Origin: an uncultured Collinsella sp. | GTDB lineage: Bacteria; Actinomycetota; Coriobacteriia; Coriobacteriales; Coriobacteriaceae | NCBI GenBank assembly: GCA_959023295.1 | Contig: CAUFBM010000003.1 | Location: forward strand, 107,524 to 171,523 | Reading direction: 5' to 3' | DNA length: 64,000 nt | In this document: positions 34,599 to 41,151 of the stretch, piece after piece | How the letters are laid out: each line of letters starts with the position of its first letter | How positions within the stretch are numbered: position 1 is the stretch's first letter | Notes under the pieces: model-generated | What the model saw: the letters and a program-made list of their open reading frames with translations, nothing else | What the model was told of the DNA's origin: nothing | Database searches by the model: none | Made by a program: the position numbers and the translations under genes

Positions 34599-35365
34599 CG
34601 GGCGAGAAAGGCGGCCTGCTCGCGGGCCTGCGCGCCGAGGCCCTGAAGTCGCGCCACGCGGCACCGGTTCGCCTGGCCGTGCTCATGGCGCTGCCGATGC
34701 CGCTGCTCGGCGCGATGCCCTACCGGGGCGTGCAGATCTTCAGCGCGTGGAACTACTGGTACGCGCTCTTCCTGCCCGTGTCTCTCTCGCTCGTGGTGGC
34801 GTGCGTCGCGCGGGCGGACGCGCGCACGCGGATGCGGGGGCTTCTGGGCCTGGGCTTCCCGCTTAGGCGCGCCTGGTGGGCCAAGGCGCTCTGGTGCCTC
34901 GCGCTCTGCACGTTCTCGAACCTCGTGGTCTTCGGCATCTACCTCGCGGGCTCGGCGTTCTCCTCGCAGGGCCTCACGGCCGCGGGCACGCTCACGATGC
35001 TCCTCTGCGCGCTCGCCAACACGGTGACCGCGGCGTGGATGATCCCCGCAGGGCTCTTCCTCACGGCGCGGCTCGGCATGCTCGCGGGCATCTTCTGTCC
35101 GCTCGCCGCGCAGCTCGTGGGTGGGTTCGCCTGGTCGCTGGTGCCGCTGCCGCAGCTCTTTCCGCCGTCGGCGAGCATGGTCATCCCCACGAGCTTCATC
35201 CCCGTGCTGCCGAGCGGCGAGCCGCTCGCGGCGGACATGGCGCTCGGCGGGGCGCTCGCGGCGGACGGCATGCTCACGCTGGCGGGCCTTGCGGTCTGCG
35301 CGCTCGCGTTCGCCGCGCTCACGGCGGCGGGTGCGGCCTGGTTCGCGCGCTCCGAGGAGAGGTGA
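34595..35365 (+). CDS. Lantibiotic-immunity ABC transporter permease (LanE/MutE type)
   Basis: The 256-residue permease has six hydrophobic segments and contains FSAWNYWYALFLPVSLSL near residue 50, which is typical of the LanE/MutE/EpiE subfamily. It overlaps the ATPase gene by four bases and the next permease by one, so the three subunits are co-translated. The substrate is presumed to be a membrane-active peptide removed from the outer face of the membrane, by analogy with SpaFEG, NisFEG and CprABC. Confidence 0.83.
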   Translation: MTGEKGGLLAGLRAEALKSRHAAPVRLAVLMALPMPLLGAMPYRGVQIFSAWNYWYALFLPVSLSLVVACVARADARTRMRGLLGLGFPLRRAWWAKALWCLALCTFSNLVVFGIYLAGSAFSSQGLTAAGTLTMLLCALANTVTAAWMIPAGLFLTARLGMLAGIFCPLAAQLVGGFAWSLVPLPQLFPPSASMVIPTSFIPVLPSGEPLAADMALGGALAADGMLTLAGLAVCALAFAALTAAGAAWFARSEER

Positions 35366-36180
35366 TGGCCGTGGCACGACTCTCCGACCCGACGCCGCGC
35401 ATGACTCTCCCGCGGGCCCTGCTCTCCGAGGCCCTGCGCCTGGCGCGCTCCCCGCTCACGGCGGTGCACCTCGTCTGCGGCCTGGCAGCCGGTCTTGCCT
35501 GCGGCGAGTACTTCTCCGTAACCCGATGGGACCCGGCGCTGGGCGCGGACGCCTACGCCCAGTTCCTCGGCGCCCTCATGCCGCTCATGTCCGCCATCGT
35601 CTGCGGGCTCGCCGTGGACGAGGAGCGCGCTGCCGGGCGCCTCGCCAACCTCACGGCGGTCCCCTCGCGCGGGCGCGCCGTCGCGGCGAAGCTGCTCGCC
35701 CTTGCGGCGCTCGGCGCGGGCGCGCTGGCCGTGGCGCTCGGCGTGTTCGGGGCCGTGCTCGCCGTTGCCGGGCGCCTGCCGCTCGGGCCCGCTCCGCTTG
35801 CGGCCGCCTGGGCGGGTATCGTGCTGGGGAGCCTGCCCCTCTACGCGCTGGGGCTCGGCGTGGCCCTGCGCCTCGGCCGCAACGCCGCCATCGGCGCCGG
35901 CGCGGCGGGGATGCTCCTCGCGTTCTTCTCAGTGGGCGGACTTGCGCACGGCCTCATGACCGGCGAGCTCACCGGTGCCCTGGCGACGCCCCTGAGCTGG
36001 GTGCCGCTCGCTTGGCCCGCGCGCCTGGGGTCGCTCGGGGTGGAGGCCTTCATCGACGCCGCGCGTGCGGCGGGCCCTCTCCTCACGACTGCGCTCGCTG
36101 GCCTCGTTCTCACCCTGGCATCCGACGCCGTCCTTCTCGCCTGGTTCTGCCGCTTCGAGGACGGGAGGGCAGATGCGTAG
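35365..36180 (+). CDS. Lantibiotic-immunity ABC transporter permease (LanG/MutG type)
   Basis: The 271-residue permease shares the LanG pattern, with LLSEALRLARSPLTAVHLVCG at the start, YAQFLGALMPLMSAIVCGLA, and six membrane segments. The start ATG overlaps the previous stop (TGATG). Codon use is extremely GC-rich: third positions are nearly all G or C. It completes the transporter, which consists of one ATPase and two different permeases. Confidence 0.82.
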   Translation: MAVARLSDPTPRMTLPRALLSEALRLARSPLTAVHLVCGLAAGLACGEYFSVTRWDPALGADAYAQFLGALMPLMSAIVCGLAVDEERAAGRLANLTAVPSRGRAVAAKLLALAALGAGALAVALGVFGAVLAVAGRLPLGPAPLAAAWAGIVLGSLPLYALGLGVALRLGRNAAIGAGAAGMLLAFFSVGGLAHGLMTGELTGALATPLSWVPLAWPARLGSLGVEAFIDAARAAGPLLTTALAGLVLTLASDAVLLAWFCRFEDGRADA

Positions 36181-36361
36181 GAAGCCGGTCGCCGCCATGC
36201 TCGCCCTCCTCTCCGCAGCGCTCGTCCTGGGCGGGAATGCCCTGCTCGACGCCGGCTGGGGGTCGGCGCTGCGCTCGATCGCCGACCGCGTGCTGCCCAA
36301 CCCTGAGATCGCCATGTGGGCGCCCGCGCCCGCGGCTGTGCACAGGGCTCTGGATCGCTGA
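36173..36361 (+). CDS. Small hydrophobic protein in the LanFEG operon
   Basis: The 62-residue product starts within the last eight bases of the LanG gene. It has one N-terminal hydrophobic helix (AAMLALLSAALVLGGNALL) that could be a signal anchor. No family was recognised. The tight overlap and matching base composition argue that it is a real member of the operon. A helper or immunity peptide role is a guess from position. Confidence 0.5.
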   Translation: MRRKPVAAMLALLSAALVLGGNALLDAGWGSALRSIADRVLPNPEIAMWAPAPAAVHRALDR

Positions 36362-36406
36362 GCGCGGCGCTAGTACAATTCCGACGAGAGTTTCAGGAGG
36401 TCTAAC

Positions 36407-37069
36407 ATGTCGAAGATACTGGCAGTGGATGATGAACGGGCGATCCTCGACGCGCTCGCTCGCGTCCTCGGCCGCGACGGCCATGAGGTCGTCAGGGAGG
36501 CGGACCCGACGGCGGTCCCGGGGATGGACCTCTCGCGCTTCGACCTCGTGCTCTGCGACGTCATGATGCCGGGGCTCGACGGCTTCGAGCTCGTGCGGCA
36601 GATCCGCCCGGACTTCGACGGGCCCATCGTCTTCCTGACCGCTCGCGTGGCCGAGGAGGATGCTGTGGCCGGCTACGGCCTGGGCGCCGACGACTACGTC
36701 CGCAAGCCCTTCGGGGCCGCGGAGCTGCGCGCCAAGGTCGCGGCCCATCTACGCCGTGAGCGCCGGCCGCGCTCGCACGCCCTCTCCTTCGGGGAGGTGC
36801 GGATCGACCTCGGGGCACGCGGCCTCGCCGTGGACGGCGAGGCCGTGCCGCTCACGCCCACCGAGTACGCCATCTGCGAGTACCTCGCCCGCCACCCCGG
36901 GCAGGTCATGAGCCGCGCGCAGATACGCGAGGCGGTGCTCGGCTGGGAGAGCGACGCCGACGACGCGGCCATATCCATGCAGGTCAGCCGCGCCCGGAGG
37001 AAACTCTCCGAGGCCGGCGCCGATCCGATCGCGACCGTCTGGGGGATGGGGTACAAGTGGCAGCTCTGA
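36407..37069 (+). CDS. OmpR-family response regulator
   Basis: The 220-residue protein has a receiver domain with the phosphoacceptor aspartate near residue 51 in LCDVMMPGLDG, the acidic pair DDE at residues 6-8, the conserved Lys in DDYVRKPF, and a C-terminal winged helix (LTPTEYAICEYLARHPGQV). TTTCAGGAGG lies before the ATG. The histidine kinase gene overlaps it by 13 bases. It most likely controls the LanFEG operon immediately upstream, as SpaR and CprR do. Confidence 0.92.
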   Translation: MSKILAVDDERAILDALARVLGRDGHEVVREADPTAVPGMDLSRFDLVLCDVMMPGLDGFELVRQIRPDFDGPIVFLTARVAEEDAVAGYGLGADDYVRKPFGAAELRAKVAAHLRRERRPRSHALSFGEVRIDLGARGLAVDGEAVPLTPTEYAICEYLARHPGQVMSRAQIREAVLGWESDADDAAISMQVSRARRKLSEAGADPIATVWGMGYKWQL

Positions 37070-38493
37070 GGACCGGGGCGCGAGGTCGCGGGGGCATGCC
37101 GCTCTCCTTCGTCATCGCGCGCTACTTCGCCTACGCGTTCGCGGCGGTCGCCGCGGCGTGGCTCGCCTCGTTCATGGTACTCTCCGCGGCGATCGACGCG
37201 GGCTTCGTCTACGAGGCAAGCTGGGGGCCGGCCAATGCGCGCGAGGTCGCTGAGGGCCTGGCACGCGACGGCGTCTGCGGGCAGCAGGACGTGCCGACGG
37301 CGTACCGCTACCTCATCCTGAACAAGGACGGATACGTGCTGATGACAGACCTCGAGGGCACGCGGCTCGAGGACGCGACGGAAATGGCCCGTGCGGCACT
37401 CGCCGCGGATCCGGGCACAGTGGAGATCGAGGGCGGGGGCTCGGGCCTCACCTACGCCGCGTTCCCGCTCAAGGGCGGCGGGGCCTGCGCACTCGTCAGC
37501 GAGTACCTGCCGCAGTGGGTCTCGCGCGACCTCGCCGGCCTGCTTCCCGACCCGCAGAGCCTCATGCTCGTCGGCGCCGCTGCGGGAAGCGCGCTCGCGC
37601 TCGCGCTCGTGGCGCGCCGTGCGAGCCGCGTGATCTCGCGCAAGATGGCGCCGCTCGCGGAGGCGGCGGGGCGCGTCGGCGCGGGGGATCTCGACTTCGC
37701 GGTCGGCAGCACCAACGTGCGCGAGGTGAACGACGTCCTCGCCGCGATGGACGCCATGCGGGCCTCCCTCGCCGAGTCGCTCGAGGCCCGGTGGGCCGCG
37801 GAGCGGGGGCAGCGCGAGCAGGTGGCGTCGCTCGCCCACGACCTCAAGACGCCGCTCACCGTGCTGCGCGCCAACGCCGACTTCGTGGCGGAGGAGCTGG
37901 AAGACGAGAAAGACGCCGACCTCGCGGCCGCCGCGCGCGACATAGCCGGCGGTGTCGAAAGGCTCGACGGCTACGTGCGCCTGCTCATCGAGGCGTCGCG
38001 CGGGTCCGACGGGGCGGAGAGGGCCCCCATGCGGCCGGCCGAGCTCTGCGAGCAGGTCCTCGCCGAGGCCGCCCAGATCGCCCGGGCGCGAGGCGTGACG
38101 CTCGACGCGGCCACGGGCCCTGCTGTCGCGGGCGCGCCCGAGGCCCCGCTCGACCGAACCGCCCTGGCGCGAGCCGCCGCGAACCTCGTGGCCAACGCCG
38201 CCGAGCACGCGCGCTCGCGCGTGGCGGTCTCCTGCGACGTCGAGGGCGGCCACCTCGTCATCGAGGTTGCCGACGACGGACCGGGCTTTTCTCCCGCCGC
38301 CCTCGAACGCGGCTGCGAGCGCCTCTTCACAGACGACTCCTCCCGCTCCTCGCGCGACGGAGGGCGCCACTACGGGCTCGGCCTCCACGTCGCCTCCGAG
38401 GCCGCGAGCGCCCACGGGGGCTCCGTCTCGCTTGCCAACAGCCCCTCGGGCGGCGCGGTGGCCACCATTGCGGTCCCCCTGTGCGGGATCTGA
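37057..38493 (+). CDS. Sensor histidine kinase
   Basis: The 478-residue kinase has two transmembrane helices (near residues 20-45 and 167-190) flanking an extracellular sensor of about 120 residues, a HAMP-like linker, and the HisKA box LAHDLKTPLTVLR near residue 260. The ATPase domain shows NLVANAAEHA, DDGPGFS and GLGLHVASEAA. The start is GTG inside the regulator gene, with GGGGATGGGG upstream. The extracellular loop has two cysteines (in GVCGQQD and GGACALVSE), possibly a disulfide. The partner of the preceding response regulator. Confidence 0.9.
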   Translation: MAALRTGARGRGGMPLSFVIARYFAYAFAAVAAAWLASFMVLSAAIDAGFVYEASWGPANAREVAEGLARDGVCGQQDVPTAYRYLILNKDGYVLMTDLEGTRLEDATEMARAALAADPGTVEIEGGGSGLTYAAFPLKGGGACALVSEYLPQWVSRDLAGLLPDPQSLMLVGAAAGSALALALVARRASRVISRKMAPLAEAAGRVGAGDLDFAVGSTNVREVNDVLAAMDAMRASLAESLEARWAAERGQREQVASLAHDLKTPLTVLRANADFVAEELEDEKDADLAAAARDIAGGVERLDGYVRLLIEASRGSDGAERAPMRPAELCEQVLAEAAQIARARGVTLDAATGPAVAGAPEAPLDRTALARAAANLVANAAEHARSRVAVSCDVEGGHLVIEVADDGPGFSPAALERGCERLFTDDSSRSSRDGGRHYGLGLHVASEAASAHGGSVSLANSPSGGAVATIAVPLCGI

Positions 38494-38505
38494 CGAATCA
38501 GGCCC

Positions 38506-38700
38506 TCACACTGGCATACCTCGCAACCAAACGCTTCCCGGATAATTCATGAGGCCGTACTCGTATTCGAGCCTGCCTATCTCTGCGGCAAGCGCCTCCG
38601 TCATGTAGAAGGTTTTCGTGCGGCCCGTCGACTTCGTCAGGCGGTCGTACCTGTTCGCGAGGTCCTCGGGGGTTCTCAGGGCTGCGGTGGCGGTTGCCAT
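38506..38700 (-). CDS. Ribbon-helix-helix antitoxin-like protein, orphan
   Basis: The 64-residue product looks like a CopG/RelB-type antitoxin: TAALRTPEDLANRYDRLTKS, then TGRTKTFYMTEALAAEIGRLEYEY. The first 48 residues fit the family well, but the C-terminus (NYPGSVWLRGMPV) does not, suggesting that the 3' part has been lost or replaced. No toxin gene follows on the minus strand. GGAGGTG lies just before the ATG. A 7-2-7 palindrome 20 bases upstream (38721-38736) is a candidate autoregulatory operator. Confidence 0.68.
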   Translation of the reverse strand: MATATAALRTPEDLANRYDRLTKSTGRTKTFYMTEALAAEIGRLEYEYGLMNYPGSVWLRGMPV

Positions 38701-38720
38701 GATGCACCTCCCGGTTAGAT

Positions 38721-38736
38721 GTAATACGTGTATTAC
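38721..38736. promoter_or_regulatory. Palindromic operator candidate upstream of the antitoxin gene
   Basis: GTAATACGTGTATTAC consists of arms GTAATAC and GTATTAC around GT. It lies 20 bases before the start of the ribbon-helix-helix gene, as expected for the autoregulated operator of such antitoxins. Confidence 0.55.
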
Positions 38737-39032
38737 TTTCTATCACATCACCCGAACCCCGCACCGGCGTTCGGTCGTATCTGCTTTTTTACCTTACATT
38801 TTGTCAACCGGCCCATGCTCGGCTTGTTCAGCCGGATTAAATCAACTGTTAAATCAATCCAGGCCTGTAGGGGGCGGTGGAAATCTTTCGAGGACTGGGG
38901 GCGCCGTCCCTGGGTCGGCTCCTCGATGGCCGCGGCTGAATTCCCCTGCCATCGGCTGCGTGGGTTCCGGCACGGGGTTCTGGCGCTGCTCGAACTGGGC
39001 GCAAGACTCGGCTGTTGGTCGTACCGGACGGC
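38737..39032. other. Region without a recognisable gene
   Basis: Open frames exist on both strands, but none shows a ribosome site together with a recognisable domain. The base composition shifts from A+T-rich next to the antitoxin operator to G+C-rich further on. It probably contains debris of earlier genes. Confidence 0.4.
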
Positions 39033-39209
39033 ATACGTTTTGAGACCGGCAAGCTGATGCCGGCTCGAGGACAGCGGCCCGGTGCACCGGGCCGATCGAT
39101 AGCGGTCTCAGGTTCACAGCGCAGCTTCTCAGGGCTCGCATATATAGGAAGACTTGATTGGCAATCGATTTTAATGAAGTCGGCAGCGCATGTCAGAGTT
39201 TTCAACAAA
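39033..39209. repeat. 177-bp direct repeat, copy R1
   Basis: The segment is about 95% identical (roughly nine differences by eye) to 39930-40106. It has strong self-pairing: TGAGACC with GGTCTCA closes a region holding two hairpins, CCGGCA/TGCCGG and GGCCCGGTG/CACCGGGCC. A further GACTT/AAGTC stem lies in the second half. Reading frames are open on both strands, but no protein family is recognised. It lies 42 bases beyond the stop of the DUF1648 gene. Confidence 0.88.
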
Positions 39210-39251
39210 TTTAACATGCCACCCTTTATATCCGCACGCGCGTAATTCAAC

Positions 39252-39878
39252 TCATAAGGACCGGCTATCCCTTACCTGTGACACAATCTCAAACGCACAA
39301 AACAGAATCATCAGTCCAATCATCGCATAAGAGGCAGCCGAACCTTCAAGCACTATTCCACAAAGAACAATCTCCGCGCCGCCAATAAGAACTGTTATCA
39401 GGCGCTCTGCCTTTTTGCTCTCGCCGCTCGCATAAAAAGGCGGCAAAGCGCACAAGATCACATATAGCCCGGGAAGGGAATACAGGATCGATAGTCCAAG
39501 CCCCCCATCAACCGCAGTGTTTTGCGTAAGAATCAACTGAACCCAAACGGCAATTATCACTGAGCAGGTTGTCGATAAAAGAAGATTAGAAATATAGCAC
39601 GCAACAAAGTCCCGTCGCATTCGAACAGAGAAATCCGCGAACTCTCTTCGCCGCGTGGAAACAATAAGGTACACAGAAATTGCAATAGAGCCAATCAGAG
39701 AAAACAGCGGAACAACCAGCAATTCAAGCTTATTACCCCATCGATCAACCACACCCCCACTCCAATGAGCGGGAATTGTATCAGGGAGGACTGACCAAGC
39801 CGCCCATAGAATCAGAAATGGAAGAATAGAGAGGATGAAAGATGATAACACTGCAGTAATTTTTTTTGAGGCTCTCAT
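39252..39878 (-). CDS. DUF1648 domain membrane protein (SdpI-like family)
   Basis: The 208-residue protein has six or so hydrophobic segments and the DUF1648 signature LPDTIPAHWSGGVVDRWGNK near residues 27-46. DUF1648 is found in SdpI-type immunity proteins and in other membrane proteins of uncertain role. A-T-rich codons differ from the neighbours, suggesting acquisition. The start at 39878 has AGGAG ten bases upstream; a GTG at 39905 is possible. The gene is bracketed by two 177-bp direct repeats, of which R2 lies just upstream and could hold its promoter or leader. Confidence 0.72.
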   Translation of the reverse strand: MRASKKITAVLSSFILSILPFLILWAAWSVLPDTIPAHWSGGVVDRWGNKLELLVVPLFSLIGSIAISVYLIVSTRRREFADFSVRMRRDFVACYISNLLLSTTCSVIIAVWVQLILTQNTAVDGGLGLSILYSLPGLYVILCALPPFYASGESKKAERLITVLIGGAEIVLCGIVLEGSAASYAMIGLMILFCAFEIVSQVRDSRSL

Positions 39879-39929
39879 CGATTCCGCATCTCCTTGCGCG
39901 CCCACATTCCACTCCGCCTTAAATCAAGT

Positions 39930-40106
39930 ATACGTTTTGAGACCGGCAAGCTGTTGCCGGCTCGAGGACAGCGGCCCGGTGCACCGGGCCGATCGATAGA
40001 GGACTCAGGTTCACAGCGCAGTTTCTTGGGGCTCGCATATATAGGAAGACTTGATCGGCAATCGATTTTAATGAAGTCGACAGCGCATGTCAGAGCTTTC
40101 AACAAA
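39930..40106. repeat. 177-bp direct repeat, copy R2
   Basis: Same length as R1, with the same paired elements. One hairpin differs in a compensated-looking way: CCGGCAA/TTGCCGG here against CCGGCA/TGCCGG in R1. The closing stem TGAGACC faces GGACTCA, with one mismatch. It starts 51 bases upstream of the DUF1648 start codon on the minus strand. Recombination between R1 and R2 would delete an 897-bp unit containing that gene. Confidence 0.88.
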
Positions 40107-40107
40107 C

Positions 40108-40154
40108 CGCAGGTAAATCCGTGTACCAAAAATTGGTACACGGATTTACCTGCG
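40108..40154. repeat. Perfect 22-bp hairpin next to R2
   Basis: Arms 40108-40129 and 40133-40154 are exact inverted copies (starting CGCAGGTAAATCC) with a three-base AAA loop. There is no T run, so it is not a simple terminator. It begins two bases after the end of R2 and has no counterpart after R1. Confidence 0.75.
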
Positions 40155-40295
40155 ATGTTCATGCTTGGTCAAAAGCCCATCAAGCGATATATTCATTATT
40201 TTAATGCGCGCGCCTGAGCTTTTGGCTGAAGTGGCAGTCCGACCGCCGGCAGGCGGCCACGCTATGTCCAAAGGCCACGCCTACTCCCAGTGCCC

Positions 40296-40409
40296 GGCTA
40301 CGTCGACGACCCAGTGCTGCCCGTCGAGTTCCTGCCGCAGGGCTACATCAGGGACGTCTTATTGGGGGACGACCACATGGAACCCCGGGAGATCAAGCTG
40401 TACGGCTGA
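40296..40409 (+). pseudogene. C-terminal coding remnant, unidentified
   Basis: A 37-codon open stretch encodes VDDPVLPVEFLPQGYIRD and ends HMEPREIKLYG with a stop. It reads like the genuine tail of a protein, and a possible continuation lies in another frame just upstream (HAYSQCP). There is no start or ribosome site. The parent family was not recognised. Confidence 0.3.
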
Positions 40410-40468
40410 TCCATCCGTCAACAACATGTCAAAGCCCCAAACCCAACAGGATCGCGAACGAGGGGATG

Positions 40469-40508
40469 AATTGACCGCCCGGGTATTTGCGCCCGGGCGG
40501 TCAATTTT
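40469..40508 (+). terminator. Strong Rho-independent terminator
   Basis: Fifteen-base arms (40469-40483 and 40492-40506) containing GACCGCCCGGG are followed by TTTATC. It stands 60 bases after the coding remnant at 40296-40409, probably the terminator of the lost gene. Confidence 0.75.
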
Positions 40509-41151
40509 ATCAACCATGGGTGCGATTCTGTGAGGCCATTTTTTTGGCATCCGCCGTTTGCTCCGGTCTCAACGCACCCATCGACCGTTCAGTTATCTTT
40601 GCGAACGCGACCACGTGCGCATTTGTCGAACAATCAAATGTCCGACAATGTCTGACGGAGCTGTCAGACATTCACGCACGAGCAGGTGAGCTTCGCGAGC
40701 GATTGTAGGCAACTAGTAGCCCCAGCTGCGTCTTTGGCGCAGGTTCGACGTCTGACATCTTGAATGTCTGACGTCGAACGAAGCTGGTTGATAACAAGCA
40801 GGTGGAATAAACATGGAGCCCGACACCTCTCGCGCAATCGGCGCGCGGCAAGGGTCTGGCCCATCTCATATGTTGCCAACGCTAACGGTGAACCTGAGCG
40901 CCCGGGCACATTCTTTGTTGGCTGAAACCGGCATAGCAACTAGCGGAAGGCATCATCGAAGGAGTGTGCTGGAAAGCACCCGTCTCCTTAACTGTTAGAA
41001 ATGCAAGTTAATAATCTATGTGGTCAATATAATACCGTTGAACCAGCGTATCGATACCGCTCAGCCATTCGCCTTGCCCCCATCGCACGCATCTTCATCC
41101 GGTCTGTTACTTTTAATCTAACAATTCTTTGAGGAACGTAGGTGCTTCTAA
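40509..41151. other. Gene-free region with two related inverted repeats
   Basis: No convincing gene was found. One hairpin has perfect ten-base arms AATGTCTGAC (40647-40656) and GTCAGACATT (40663-40672). A second has 16-base arms with one mismatch (40743-40758 and 40764-40779), starting GTTCGACGTC. Both contain ATGTCTGAC, so the motif occurs in several orientations. The end of the region is A+T-rich and should contain the promoter of the following ABC gene. Confidence 0.5.

Noticed and set aside
39015..40217. Open frames on both strands across the 177-bp repeats (peptides with RFETGKL and RPGAPGR)
   Set aside because: Both strands and both copies are open only because the repeat lacks stops. 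Substitutions between copies do not favour synonymous sites in any frame, and the strong stem pairing explains the sequence better.
40627..40646. Possible LexA box (CGAACAATCAAATGTCCG)
   Set aside because: The right half does not match GTTCG at the required spacing.
40813..40998. A 61-codon + strand frame before the fused ABC gene
   Set aside because: The ATG has only a weak GGTGG upstream, and the translation shows no family or consistent codon bias.
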